From Streptomyces albogriseolus (lineage in GTDB: Bacteria > Actinomycetota > Actinomycetes > Streptomycetales > Streptomycetaceae), in assembly GCA_014650475.1 (NCBI GenBank), contig BMVA01000001.1, positions 248,001 to 312,000 on the forward strand: a DNA stretch of 64,000 nt, in the 5' to 3' direction. The notes beneath the pieces were generated by a model that worked only from the letters and a program-made list of their open reading frames with translations, was not told the origin of the DNA and did no database searches. Of this stretch, positions 17,922-26,572 are shown piece by piece. The stretch's first letter is position 1. The number at the start of each line of letters is the position of its first letter. The position numbers and the translations under genes were made by a program.

Positions 17922-18488
17922 TCAGACGCGGGCGGGTTCGGCGGGCGTCCGCTCTCGGGCCGTCTTCCGCAGCCGCCGGCCGCGTCGGGTCAGGCCCCAG
18001 GGCTTGAGGACCGAGATCACCGTCATGAAGACGTAGGCGGACAGGGACACCACCGGCCCGAAGAGGACGTCGCCGCCGTCGGGCAGCGGGTGTCCGGCGG
18101 ACACGGCCGCCACCGCCTCGTTCACGCCCGGCCGCAGCACGAAGGCGGTCGCGGTGGTGGTGGCGAGGGTCAGCCAGAACTTGGTCCACACCCAGCGGTG
18201 CCGGGCCAGCCCCCAGGGCGTGCCCAGGGACAGGACCAGACCGCTGGCCAGGGTCAGCAGCGCGATCGGCAGCAGCAGCCAGTCGGCGAACAGCCGCATG
18301 GACCGCACGGCCGCCTCCACCGTGGCGGCCGACCCGCTGGTGTTCGCGGCCAGGCCGAGCGCGAGCAGCCCGGCGGAGAGCCCCAGCCAGCCGGCGGAGG
18401 CGACGACATGGACGACGAGGAAGGCCCGGCGTGCGGGACGGTCGAGTGTCACGCCGTCCACGGTGCCGGGTCCGCCCGGCCCGGACAT
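17922..18488 (-). CDS. DUF2269-like integral membrane protein
   Basis: 188-aa protein with about four hydrophobic helices (LVVHVVASAGWLGLSAGLLALG, LLLPIALLTLASGLVLSLG and two more), the pattern of small Streptomyces membrane proteins of the DUF2269 type. Conserved features are the HVVASAGWLG helix and the GLARHRWVWTKFWLT loop. Function is unknown; related proteins bind heme or act in respiration only by speculation. It is convergent with htpG and divergent from the antiporter. ATG 18488 has no clear ribosome site, so the start is tentative. Confidence 0.8.
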   Translation of the reverse strand: MSGPGGPGTVDGVTLDRPARRAFLVVHVVASAGWLGLSAGLLALGLAANTSGSAATVEAAVRSMRLFADWLLLPIALLTLASGLVLSLGTPWGLARHRWVWTKFWLTLATTTATAFVLRPGVNEAVAAVSAGHPLPDGGDVLFGPVVSLSAYVFMTVISVLKPWGLTRRGRRLRKTARERTPAEPARV

Positions 18489-18557
18489 CCCACGGCGGGA
18501 GTAGCCCCGCGTACCGACACGGGCGTACGTCACGGGAGGCGGGGGCACACGTGAGCG

Positions 18558-19865
18558 GTGAGTACAGCAGACTTCCTCTTCGCCCTCCTCGGTGCGGTCG
18601 CCCTGGGCGCGGCCGTGCTCCCGCGGCTGCTGGCCCGCAGGCCGCTGTCGCTGCCCCTGGTGTTCCTGGCGCTGGGCGCCGCCGTCCAGCTGCTGCCGCT
18701 CCCGCTGCCGGAGATCGACCCGGTGGCGGACGGGGTGTGGGTGGAGCACCTCGCGGAGATCTGCGTGGTCCTCTCGCTCATGGGCGCGGGCCTGGCCCTG
18801 AACCGGCCCTTCGGCCGCGTCCGCTGGCAGGGTGTGTGGCGGCAGCTCGGCATCACGATGCCGCTGACCATAGCCGCCGTCGCCGCCCTCGCCTGGGGCC
18901 TGCTGGACTGGCCGGCGGCCGCCGCGCTGCTGCTGGCGGCGGTGCTCGCGCCGACCGACCCGGTGCTCGCCTCCGAGGTGCGGGTCGGTGAGCCCACGGA
19001 CGCCGAGCACGACGAGGACGAGGTCCGCTTCACCCTGACCGGTGAGGCGGGGCTGAACGACGGGCTCGCCTTCCCGTTCGTCGCCGCCGCGACGGCCCTC
19101 GCCGCCGCGGGCGGGCAGATCACCGGCGGCGGCGTCGGCCACTGGCTGCTGGTGGAGGTGCTGTACAAGTGCACGGCGGGCGTGGCCGCGGGGCTGGCCG
19201 TCGGGGCGCTGCTGGGCCGGCTGTTCTTCCGGGCCCGGTGGCAGGCGATGCGGCTGTCGGAGCACAGCGAGGGGTTCGTCGCCCTCGCCGCGACGTTCCT
19301 CGCGTACGGGGTGACGGAGCTGGTGCACGGCTACGGCTTCCTCGCCGTGTTCGTCACCGCCTGCCGCATCCGTGCGGCGGAGCGCGCGCACGGCTACCAC
19401 GCGGTGCTGCACGACTTCGTGGAGCAGATCGAGCGGCTGCTGACGGCGGTCCTGCTGTTCCTGCTGGGCGCGTTCGTCGCCCAGGGCGGGCTGGGCCCGC
19501 TCACCTGGCAGGGCGCGGCGGTGGGGGTGCTGCTGCTGCTCGTCGTCCGCCCGCTGACCGGGTGGGCCGCCCAGTTCGGCGCGGCGGCGGGCCCCCGCGA
19601 GCGGGTGGTCACCGCCTTCTTCGGCATCCGCGGCATCGGCTCCCTGTTCTACCTGGCGTACGCGCTGGACTCCCACGACTTCGGGGTGCCCCCCGAGATG
19701 CTGTGGGCGGTGGTGACGTTCACGGTGGTGGCCTCGGTGGTGCTGCACGGGGTGAGCGCCACGCCCGTCATCTCCCGCCTGGACCGGCTGCGGCTGCACC
19801 GCGCCAGGGCGAACGGCGCCGGGCCGGCCCCCGACGACCACGAAGTGGCCGGCGAGCGGCTGTGA
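18558..19865 (+). CDS. Na+/H+ antiporter, CPA1 family
   Basis: 435-aa membrane transporter with about 11-12 transmembrane helices. The helix containing LAPTDPVLASEV and the following FTLTGEAGLNDGLAFPF are the ion-binding signatures of CPA1 exchangers (Asp of TDP and Asn-Asp of NDG). It would exchange cytoplasmic Na+ or K+ for protons and serve pH or salt homeostasis. GTG 18558 is used; the GGGAGG 18 nt upstream is too far to be optimal. The short cytoplasmic tail carries no TrkA domain. The cation is not predictable. Confidence 0.9.
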   Translation: MSTADFLFALLGAVALGAAVLPRLLARRPLSLPLVFLALGAAVQLLPLPLPEIDPVADGVWVEHLAEICVVLSLMGAGLALNRPFGRVRWQGVWRQLGITMPLTIAAVAALAWGLLDWPAAAALLLAAVLAPTDPVLASEVRVGEPTDAEHDEDEVRFTLTGEAGLNDGLAFPFVAAATALAAAGGQITGGGVGHWLLVEVLYKCTAGVAAGLAVGALLGRLFFRARWQAMRLSEHSEGFVALAATFLAYGVTELVHGYGFLAVFVTACRIRAAERAHGYHAVLHDFVEQIERLLTAVLLFLLGAFVAQGGLGPLTWQGAAVGVLLLLVVRPLTGWAAQFGAAAGPRERVVTAFFGIRGIGSLFYLAYALDSHDFGVPPEMLWAVVTFTVVASVVLHGVSATPVISRLDRLRLHRARANGAGPAPDDHEVAGERL

Positions 19866-19942
19866 ATCCTCCGGCCACGGCCGCCCGACGAGCGGCCCGT
19901 CCCGATGTGCGGCCGCGCCGGGTTCGGTGTTGTGTGGGGATC

Positions 19943-20878
19943 ATGCGGCGCGTGGACGGGCGGCCCGGCCCCGGGGACGACGTCGAGGCGGTCCTCGACG
20001 AGCTGTACGCGCTGCCGCCGTCGGAGTTCGTCGCCCGCAGGGAGGAACGCGCGGCGCGGGCCCGGACGCGGCGCCGCGCCCAGGACGCCCGCCGCATCCA
20101 CGCCGCGCGCCGTCCCACCCTCGCCGGATGGGCCGCGAACCTGCTGCGGCGGTCGCGGCCCGACGAGGCGCGGCGGTTCCTGGAGCTGGGGCGGGCGCTG
20201 CGTGAGGCCTACGCCACGCTCGACCCGAGCGGGCTGAAGGAGCTGTCGGCGCAGCGGCGGCGCATCGTCTCGGAGTTGTCGCGGCAGGCCGCCGCGCTGG
20301 CGCGGGAGGCCGGTCATCCGCTGTCGGACACGGTGCAGCGGGACGTCGAGACGACGCTGCGGGCCGTGCTCGCCGACCCGGAGGCCGCCGCGGTGTGGGA
20401 GGCGGGGCGGGTGGAGGGTGTGCTCACCCCTCCGTCGGAGTTCGGCGCGGAGGCGGTCGCCGCCGCGCCGGCCCGGCGCGAGCCCGCACGCGCCCGGACG
20501 TCCGGTACGGACCCGGCGGCACGGAAGAAGAAGGACGAGGCGGCCGAGCGGCGGCGCGCCGAGCGGGAGGAGCGCGCCTCCCGGGCCCGGGAGGAGGCGC
20601 GGGCCGCCGAGGCGCGGCTGCGCGAGCGGCGCGCGGCCCGCGAGGAGGCCGCGGCGGCGCTGGAACGGGCGGATGAGCAGGAGCGGAAGGCGGGTGAGCG
20701 GGAGGCCGCCCTGGAGGAACAGCTCGCGCGGGCCCGTACGGAACGGGAGCGGACACGTGCGGCACTCGGCGAGGCGCGGGAGCGCGACCGGGCGGCCGCG
20801 AAGGAACTGGCGGAGGCGGAGCGCGAGGCGGCCTCCGCCGCGCGCCGGGCAGGACGGGCGGAGAGGGACGGCACGTGA
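19943..20878 (+). CDS. Coiled-coil protein of unknown function
   Basis: 311-aa soluble, highly charged protein. The N-terminal 160 residues are helical with VLDELYALPPSEFVARREER and WAANLLRR; the C-terminal half (about 195-310) is a continuous Arg/Glu/Ala-rich coiled coil. Similar conserved hypothetical proteins occur next to phosphatases and antiporters in streptomycetes. ATG 19943 follows GGGGA. The GTGA at its end starts a 60-codon frame that ends in the ATGA of the next gene, so the phosphatase downstream may be co-transcribed. No enzyme motif is visible. Confidence 0.75.
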   Translation: MRRVDGRPGPGDDVEAVLDELYALPPSEFVARREERAARARTRRRAQDARRIHAARRPTLAGWAANLLRRSRPDEARRFLELGRALREAYATLDPSGLKELSAQRRRIVSELSRQAAALAREAGHPLSDTVQRDVETTLRAVLADPEAAAVWEAGRVEGVLTPPSEFGAEAVAAAPARREPARARTSGTDPAARKKKDEAAERRRAEREERASRAREEARAAEARLRERRAAREEAAAALERADEQERKAGEREAALEEQLARARTERERTRAALGEARERDRAAAKELAEAEREAASAARRAGRAERDGT

Positions 20879-21053
20879 CCGGGCAGCACGGGAGACGGCG
20901 GAGCGGGGAGAGACGGACGCGGTGCCCCGGGTACCCGGGGCCTGCATCCGTCCGCAAGGGTGACCGGGCGGAGGCGCCGGGCCGGAGCGGAGCACGGGAG
21001 GTGCGTCACGTGACGGAGCGGGAACGGGCCGCCCGCCGGACGGGTGGTGCGGC

Positions 21054-22766
21054 ATGACGCGCGACGACCCGCGGGACACGGCGGACGGTGCCGCCCGGCC
21101 CGGGCCGGCGTCGCTGACCTCGCTGCTGGCGTCCCTCGACGCCGGCGCGTACGTGGTGGACGCGCAGGGCACGGTCATGGCCGTGAACGCGGAGGCCGAG
21201 AAGCTGCTGGGGCGGTCGGCCGGGGACTTCGTCGGCCATGACGCGCACGAGCTGCTGCACCGCAGCCGGTACGGCGCCACCCTGCCGCGCGCCCAGTGCG
21301 GGATGCGGCAGGCGTACATGGCGGGCCGGACGGTGCAGTCGGAGGAGGAGTGGTTCGAGCGCGGCGACGGGTCGCTCCTCCAGGTGTCCTGGCTGGTCAC
21401 CCCGTGCCGCACGGACGACGGGGCGGCCCGCACGCTGGTGCTCTTCCACACGCCGCACGACCCGGAGGAGACGCGCACCCCGGGCGACCGGTTCCGCAGT
21501 CCGCTGCCCGAGCTGGAGCGGCTGGCCCTGCTGGCGGAGACCACCACGCAGCTGACCGCCACCCTGGACGTCCAGCAGGCGCTGCGCAGGCTGGTGCGGC
21601 TGGTCGTGCCGCTGCTCGCCGACTGGGCGGCCGTCGACCTGGTCACCGAGCGCGGCCGGGTGCGCCGGTCGACCGTGGTCCACGCGGAGGGCGGTGACCT
21701 GGTACGGCGCGAGGACCTCGAGGGCTCCCTCTCCCCCGTCCCGGAGGACTCGCCGGTGCCGCTGGCGCGGGCGCTGCGCGGGGTCTCCCCCGCACTGGCC
21801 GGGCCCTCCCCGCGGCTGGCGACGGACTCCCCGCTCGGGGCGGTGCAGGCCCGCCTGTTCGCGGAGTCCGGCATCCACTCGGCGGCCGTCGCGCCGATCC
21901 GGGGCGTGCGCGAGGTGCTGGGCGCCCTGACCCTGGGACGCGCCGGGCAGCGGGAGGCGTTCACCGCGGACGACCTGCCGCTGCTGGAGGACATCTGCCG
22001 CCGGGCCGGCCTGGCGCTGGACAACGCCCGGCTCTACGAGCGGCAGCGCACGGTCGCCGAGACGATGCAGCGCCATCTGCTGCCGCAGCTTCCGCAGGTG
22101 CCCGGCCTGGAGATGAGCGCCCGGTACCTGGCCGCCCCGGACGCGTCGCAGGTGGGCGGCGACTGGTACGACGCGTTCGTGCTGTCGGACGGGGCGACGG
22201 CGCTGGCCGTCGGCGACGTCGTCGGGCACGACCTGGACGCGGCGGCGGGCATGGCGCAGATCCGCAACGTGCTGCGGGCGTACGCCTGGTTCCAGCAGGA
22301 TCCTCCCAGCGTGATCGTGTCCCGGCTGGACCGGGCGGCCATGCACATCACCGACGTCACCATGGCGACCCTGCTGTTCGCCCGCATGTCCCGTGCGGAG
22401 GACGGGCGGTGGTCGCTGTCGTGGACCAACGCGGGGCACCCTCCGCCGCTGCTGGTCACCCGGGACGGCGAGGCACGGTTCCTCACCGGCGGGCACGGCC
22501 TGCTGCTCGGCACCGCCCTGAACCGTCCGCGCCCCGACGGTGAGGCCGAAGTGCCGCCCGGGGCCACGCTGTTGTTCTACACGGACGGTCTGATCGAGGA
22601 GCCGAGCCGGTCGCTGGACGAGGGCCTGGAGCTGCTGCGCGGGCACGCGGCCGCGCTGGCGGACCACCCGCCGGGCCGGTTCACCGACCTGGTGCTGGAG
22701 CGCACCCGCCCGGCCGGCAACGACGACGACGTCGCCCTCCTCACCGTGCGCGTACCCGTGGAGTAA
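21054..22766 (+). CDS. PAS-GAF-PP2C (SpoIIE-type) phosphatase
   Basis: 570-aa soluble phosphatase. Order: PAS (about 20-130; LDAGAYVVDAQGTVMAVNAEAE), GAF (about 155-325; ending RRAGLALDNARLYER) and PP2C (about 345-570; metal ligands in GGDWYDAF and VGDVVGHDLDAA, then NDDDVALLTV). Such proteins dephosphorylate STAS antagonists in response to a ligand of the sensor domains and feed sigma-factor partner switching. Cys residues in the PAS part (AQCGMRQ) could be redox-sensing, but this is speculation. It lies 175 bp after a coiled-coil gene on the same strand. The substrate STAS protein is not adjacent. Confidence 0.92.
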   Translation: MTRDDPRDTADGAARPGPASLTSLLASLDAGAYVVDAQGTVMAVNAEAEKLLGRSAGDFVGHDAHELLHRSRYGATLPRAQCGMRQAYMAGRTVQSEEEWFERGDGSLLQVSWLVTPCRTDDGAARTLVLFHTPHDPEETRTPGDRFRSPLPELERLALLAETTTQLTATLDVQQALRRLVRLVVPLLADWAAVDLVTERGRVRRSTVVHAEGGDLVRREDLEGSLSPVPEDSPVPLARALRGVSPALAGPSPRLATDSPLGAVQARLFAESGIHSAAVAPIRGVREVLGALTLGRAGQREAFTADDLPLLEDICRRAGLALDNARLYERQRTVAETMQRHLLPQLPQVPGLEMSARYLAAPDASQVGGDWYDAFVLSDGATALAVGDVVGHDLDAAAGMAQIRNVLRAYAWFQQDPPSVIVSRLDRAAMHITDVTMATLLFARMSRAEDGRWSLSWTNAGHPPPLLVTRDGEARFLTGGHGLLLGTALNRPRPDGEAEVPPGATLLFYTDGLIEEPSRSLDEGLELLRGHAAALADHPPGRFTDLVLERTRPAGNDDDVALLTVRVPVE

Positions 22767-22804
22767 GGGCCCCGGGACCTGCCGTCGGCCACACGGCCGG
22801 AAAC

Positions 22805-22821
22805 TTGGCATAGACCTGCCA
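22805..22821 (+). promoter_or_regulatory. Inverted repeat, DasR-like site (tentative)
   Basis: TGGCATAGACCTGCCA reads as arms TGGCA/TGCCA around TAGACC and resembles the TGGTCTAGACCA core of DasR (dre) boxes with a few mismatches. It lies about 100 bp before the protease start. Tentative. Confidence 0.35.
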
Positions 22822-22855
22822 TGATCAAGTCGCTAGGCTTCGCCCCGACTCGTTC

Positions 22856-22867
22856 GAGAGCGCTCTC
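22856..22867. promoter_or_regulatory. LacI-family-type operator palindrome
   Basis: GAGAGCGCTCTC is a perfect 12-bp palindrome with the CG centre of LacI/GalR-family operators. It sits 53 bp upstream of the protease ATG, where it would cover the promoter or early leader. A shorter version occurs before the GH36 gene (3504-3513). Confidence 0.5.
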
Positions 22868-22920
22868 AGACGTGTGTGTTCCACCCCCACCTCTGCTGGA
22901 ACGACGAAGGGCGACCTTCC

Positions 22921-24093
22921 ATGAGACGACGCACCCGACTCACACAGGCGGCCATGGCCGCCGCCCTGCTGATCGGCGGCTGGGCGGCGGCCGGCACGCT
23001 CCCCGCCTCCGCACAGGAGACCCCTGCCTCCGCCGCGGCCGACGCCTCCGCACCCGCCTCCCCCGGACTGCTCGACGCGATGCGGCGCGACCTCGGCCTG
23101 ACCCGCGCCGAGGCGGAGGAGCGGCTGGCCGCCGAGCGCCGGGCCACCGCGCTGGCGCCTCAGGCACGCAAGACCGCCGGATCCGCCTACGGCGGCGCCT
23201 GGTTCGACGCCCGGAGCGGCAGGCTGACCGTCGCCGTCACCCCGGACGCCGACGCCACGACCGTACGCTCCCTGCGGGAGTCCGGCGCCGCCGTCCGCAC
23301 CGTCGAGCACACCGAACGGCTGCTGAACACGGCCAAGTCACGCCTCGACCGGCTCGACGCCCCCGCGGGCGTGGCCAGTTGGTCCGTGGACCCGGCCGCC
23401 AACACGGTCGTGGTGAACGTGGTCGAGGACCGGCGGGCCGACAACGATGTCCGCGCCTTCGTGCGGAAGGCGCGCGCGGCCGGTCCGGTGACCGTGCGGA
23501 CGGTCGCGGACGCGCCGTCCACGTTCGCCGCGGGCACGGTCGGCGGCGACCCGTACTACACGGGCAACGTCCGCTGCTCCATAGGCTTCTCGGTGCACGG
23601 GGGCTTCGTCACCGCCGGGCACTGCGGCGGCGCCGGCCAGCAGGTGCGCGGCTGGGACGGCTCGTACATCGGCAACTTCCAGGGCTCCTCGTTCCCGGAC
23701 AACGACTACGCCTGGGTGAACGTGGGCAGCGGCTGGTGGACCGTGCCGGTGGTGCTCGGCTGGGGCACCGTCTCCGACCAGCTGGTGCGCGGCTCGGCCG
23801 AGGCCCCGGTCGGCGCCTCGATCTGCCGCTCGGGCTCGACGACCCACTGGCACTGCGGGCGCGTGCTGGCCAAGAACGAGACCGTGAACTACGCCCAGGG
23901 CTCGGTGCACCAGATGACGAAGACCAGCGTGTGCGCCGAGGGCGGTGACTCGGGCGGGTCGTTCATCAGCGGCGACCAGGCACAGGGCGTCACCTCCGGC
24001 GGCTGGGGCAACTGCTCCAGCGGGGGCGAGACCTGGTTCCAGCCGGTCAACGAGATCCTCAACCGCTACGGGCTGACGCTGCACACGGCCTGA
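22921..24093 (+). CDS. Secreted S1 family serine protease (streptogrisin / alpha-lytic type)
   Basis: 390-aa pre-pro-protease. The signal peptide ends about residue 31 (LPASA). A pro-region (about 32-200) needed for folding precedes the mature chymotrypsin-fold domain from about 203 (TVGGDPYYTGN). Triad: His234 (TAGHCGG), Asp262 (DNDYAW), Ser344 (GGDSGGS). Cysteine pairs at 219/235, 302/312 and 338/365 match the streptogrisin pattern. There is no C-terminal chitin-binding domain, unlike streptogrisin C. GAAGGG precedes ATG 22921. Secreted to degrade external protein. The promoter carries a LacI-type palindrome and a DasR-like repeat, suggesting nutrient control. Confidence 0.95.
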   Translation: MRRRTRLTQAAMAAALLIGGWAAAGTLPASAQETPASAAADASAPASPGLLDAMRRDLGLTRAEAEERLAAERRATALAPQARKTAGSAYGGAWFDARSGRLTVAVTPDADATTVRSLRESGAAVRTVEHTERLLNTAKSRLDRLDAPAGVASWSVDPAANTVVVNVVEDRRADNDVRAFVRKARAAGPVTVRTVADAPSTFAAGTVGGDPYYTGNVRCSIGFSVHGGFVTAGHCGGAGQQVRGWDGSYIGNFQGSSFPDNDYAWVNVGSGWWTVPVVLGWGTVSDQLVRGSAEAPVGASICRSGSTTHWHCGRVLAKNETVNYAQGSVHQMTKTSVCAEGGDSGGSFISGDQAQGVTSGGWGNCSSGGETWFQPVNEILNRYGLTLHTA

Positions 24094-24112
24094 CAGCTCT
24101 CCTTCCGCACCC

Positions 24113-24149
24113 GAGCGGGCCTCGTCGAACTCCTCGGCGGGGCCCGCTC
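24113..24149 (+). terminator. Hairpin downstream of the S1 protease gene
   Basis: Nine-bp perfect stem (GAGCGGGCC at 24113-24121 with GGCCCGCTC at 24141-24149) and a 19-nt loop, followed by CTTGTGCT. It lies 20 bp after the stop codon. Confidence 0.6.
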
Positions 24150-24190
24150 CTTGTGCTGTCCGGATCCCGCACGTCCTGACGTCCACAAAA

Positions 24191-24231
24191 GTTACCGGTC
24201 CGTAACTTACTGGCGGGTTACCGGCGGTAAG
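24191..24231 (+). promoter_or_regulatory. Cluster of inverted repeats before the lipase gene
   Basis: GTTACCGGTCCGTAAC (24191-24206, arms GTTAC/GTAAC), then CTTAC (24206-24210) pairing with GTAAG (24227-24231), and inside it the perfect palindrome TTACCGGCGGTAA (24218-24230). The half-site TTAC/GTAA recurs on about one helical face. It probably contains the operator of an unlinked regulator of lipase expression. Confidence 0.5.
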
Positions 24232-24285
24232 TGAGCGCTGTTAGTTTTCGGATTCATCTTCTGCAGCCGCAGCAAGGAGAGAGCC

Positions 24286-25608
24286 GTGAGCCGTATCAGC
24301 AGCGTGCTGACCACCGTCGTCGCGACGACGGCGTGTGTGTGCGCGTCCGCGTCGCCCGCCGCGGCGACCGACCCCGTCGTGTCGCGGGGTGTCACCATCC
24401 CCGCCTTCTACACCCCGCCCGCCGAACTCCCCTCGGGCAACGGCAAGCTGATCCGCCATGAGCCCCTCAGCCTCGGGCTGAGCCTGCCCGGCCTGGACGG
24501 CCGCCGGCTGCCGGGCACGGCCACCCGCCTGATGTACACCTCGACCGACTCGAACGGGCAGCCGGTGGCCGTCACCGGCGCCTACATCGAGCCGTCCGCC
24601 GACTGGACGGGCGCGGGACCGCGCCCCCTGGTCGTCGTCGGCTCCGGCACCATGGGCCAGGGCGACCAGTGCGCGCCCTCCCTCGCCCTGGAGAACCCGC
24701 TGACCCTCACCGGGCAGACCGTGTCGTTCGGCTACGAGACCCTCGCGGTCTACCGGCTGCTCGCCACCGGCGCCGCGGTGGTCGTCACCGACTACGTCGG
24801 CCTCGGCGTCACCGACCGGCTGCACACCTACGTCAACCGCGTCGACGAGGGCCACGCCATGCTCGACGCGGCCCGGGCGGCGCGCTCGGTGCCCGGCGCG
24901 TCCGTCACCGCCGCCTCCCGGGTGGGGATGTACGGCTACAGCCAGGGCGGCGGGGCCAGCGCCGCGGCGGCCGAGCTCCAGCGCGGCTACGCGCCCGACG
25001 TCCCGCTCGTCGGCACCTACAGCGGCGCGCCGCCCGCCGATCTGACGGAGGTGACGAAGGGCATCGACGGCAGCGCGCTGGCCGGTGCGCTCGGCTGGTC
25101 CATCAACGGTTTCGCGCAGGCGTCGCCGGCGCTGCGGGACGTCGTCGAGGCGAACCTGAACGACGCCGGGCGCAAGGCGCTGAAGGACATCTCCACCACC
25201 TGCGTGGGCGATGCGATCCTGGGCTACGGGTTCACGAGGAGCACCACGTGGACGAAGAACGGGAAGTCCGTCGGCGAGATCATCGCGGGAGAGCCCGCCG
25301 CCCAGGCCGTCCTGGACGACCAGCGTCTCGGCCGGCTGAAGCCCACCGGCCCGGTCCGCGTGGTGACGGGGACGCAGGACGACATCGTGCCGCACGCGCA
25401 GGCGCGGCAACTGGCCGTGGACTGGTGCAAGAAGGGCGGGGACGTCACCTACAAGGCGGTGAGGCTGCCGAACCTGGGCGACAAGCTGCTCACCAACCAC
25501 CTGGTGCCGCTGCTGACCGACCAGGGTGACGCGGTGGACTGGCTGGCCGACCGGCTGAAGGGCAAGGCCACGAGCTCCAACTGCTGGACCGTGCCCGCGC
25601 AGCCGTGA
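24286..25608 (+). CDS. Secretory lipase (LIP family)
   Basis: 440-aa secreted alpha/beta hydrolase. A signal peptide (about residues 1-27, ending SPAAA) leads into the LIP-family fold with YTSTDSNGQPVAVTG, VVGSGTMGQGDQCAPS, nucleophile Ser219 in YGYSQGG, a likely acid at TGTQDDIVPH and a C-terminal helix ending SSNCW. Bacterial members hydrolyse triglycerides or act as esterases. GTG 24286 has GGAGAGA 4-8 nt upstream. The promoter carries three nested inverted repeats. The gene is ended by a perfect 38-bp palindrome. The tail His is not pinpointed by eye. Confidence 0.9.
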   Translation: MSRISSVLTTVVATTACVCASASPAAATDPVVSRGVTIPAFYTPPAELPSGNGKLIRHEPLSLGLSLPGLDGRRLPGTATRLMYTSTDSNGQPVAVTGAYIEPSADWTGAGPRPLVVVGSGTMGQGDQCAPSLALENPLTLTGQTVSFGYETLAVYRLLATGAAVVVTDYVGLGVTDRLHTYVNRVDEGHAMLDAARAARSVPGASVTAASRVGMYGYSQGGGASAAAAELQRGYAPDVPLVGTYSGAPPADLTEVTKGIDGSALAGALGWSINGFAQASPALRDVVEANLNDAGRKALKDISTTCVGDAILGYGFTRSTTWTKNGKSVGEIIAGEPAAQAVLDDQRLGRLKPTGPVRVVTGTQDDIVPHAQARQLAVDWCKKGGDVTYKAVRLPNLGDKLLTNHLVPLLTDQGDAVDWLADRLKGKATSSNCWTVPAQP

Positions 25609-25622
25609 GCAGGCGGCAATAA

Positions 25623-25660
25623 CATGAGCCCCGTCCCGCAGCTGCGGGACGGGGCTCATG
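25623..25660. terminator. 38-bp perfect palindrome, lipase terminator
   Basis: Positions 25623-25641 are the exact reverse complement of 25642-25660, a 19-bp stem with essentially no loop beyond the fold-back. It lies 14 bp after the lipase stop and between convergent genes. Confidence 0.85.
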
Positions 25661-25686
25661 AGCGGAGCGCCGGGCAGGCCTTGCAC

Positions 25687-25762
25687 CTGCATTTCCCCGC
25701 AGGAAGCGGGGCGTCTTTCCTTAGACGACCAACGCACGGTCGGGTTGAGGAGGTTCGTCCTC
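25687..25762. other. Series of small hairpins between convergent genes
   Basis: Three short stem-loops follow in close order: CCCCGC/GCGGGG (25695-25700 with 25706-25711), CGTCT/AGACG (25712-25716 with 25723-25727) and GAGGA/TCCTC (25747-25751 with 25758-25762). They lie downstream of the snapalysin gene on the minus strand and may terminate it, or they may be the remains of a small mobile element. No coding frame with a ribosome site is seen. Confidence 0.45.
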
Positions 25763-25803
25763 GCCGTGACCTGAGAAAACCATAGCGGAGATGGGCTCAC
25801 CCG

Positions 25804-26352
25804 TCACATCGGCCCCATGGACAGCCCGGCCGGGGCGCGTTCGAACTTCTCCTCGACCTCCGCACGCTCGGCCGCGTTCGGCCGGGCGGAGGCGCAGGAC
25901 GGCCCGGCGCTGGCCCCGGACATCAGTTCGGAGCACGGGCCCGGCTTGCGGTCCGGCAGGCCCAGGACGTGGCCCAGTTCGTGGGCGGCGATCCGGACCG
26001 TGGAGTGCCCGTCCGCCACGGCCTCCCGGCCGAAGTACACGGTGCCGCTGCCCAGGCCCCCGAGCACGGTGCGCGGCCAGCCGTCGACGGCGACGACGCG
26101 GATGTCCGCGGGTTCGCCGGACGCCGCGGGCCGCAGCTCCACCGCGTCGACGCTGTCGTTCCAGACCGCCGCTCCCCGGTCGACCGCGGACGCGAACTCC
26201 CCCGCCCGGCCCGCGTCGTAGGTGAGCACCCGGGTGTCCCCCGGAGGCGCCGCCGTGGCCGCGGGCCTGACGGCCTCGGCCTGTCCGCCCGCCACGGGTC
26301 CGGACAGGACGAGCACGGCGGCCACGGCGCCGGTGAGCGTACGGATCCGCAT
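25804..26352 (-). CDS. Snapalysin family M7 zinc metalloprotease
   Basis: 182-aa secreted small neutral protease precursor. After a signal peptide (about 1-27) and short pro-segment, the domain carries HELGHVLGLPD: zinc ligands His124, His128 and Asp134 with catalytic Glu125, the metzincin-like variant with Asp as third ligand that defines snapalysin. GPCSELMSG gives the Met-turn, and Cys140/Cys153 probably form the disulfide. AGGAGG lies 6 nt before ATG 26352. The divergent LysR regulator (SnpR) that normally accompanies snpA is absent; an aldo/keto reductase gene is divergent instead. Confidence 0.93.
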   Translation of the reverse strand: MRIRTLTGAVAAVLVLSGPVAGGQAEAVRPAATAAPPGDTRVLTYDAGRAGEFASAVDRGAAVWNDSVDAVELRPAASGEPADIRVVAVDGWPRTVLGGLGSGTVYFGREAVADGHSTVRIAAHELGHVLGLPDRKPGPCSELMSGASAGPSCASARPNAAERAEVEEKFERAPAGLSMGPM

Positions 26353-26572
26353 GGTCGACCTCCTGTGGGGGAAACGCGGCGGTCGAAGTGCCGCTCCGGA
26401 GCGGCTTCCCGCCGCCCGGCCGGTCAATCACCGGGCCCGGCGATTCAGAAGTCCCGCTGCTCAATCCCATGCGACGTACCGGTTGGACTTCCGGATCACT
26501 CGGGGGCACTGTGGGCCCAGGATCAACACCGTCCCACGGGACACGCCGCTCGCACCACCGGAGACCGCACCG

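Noticed and set aside
25661-25803. tRNA gene
   Set aside because: The hairpins do not make a cloverleaf; no anticodon or T-loop consensus.
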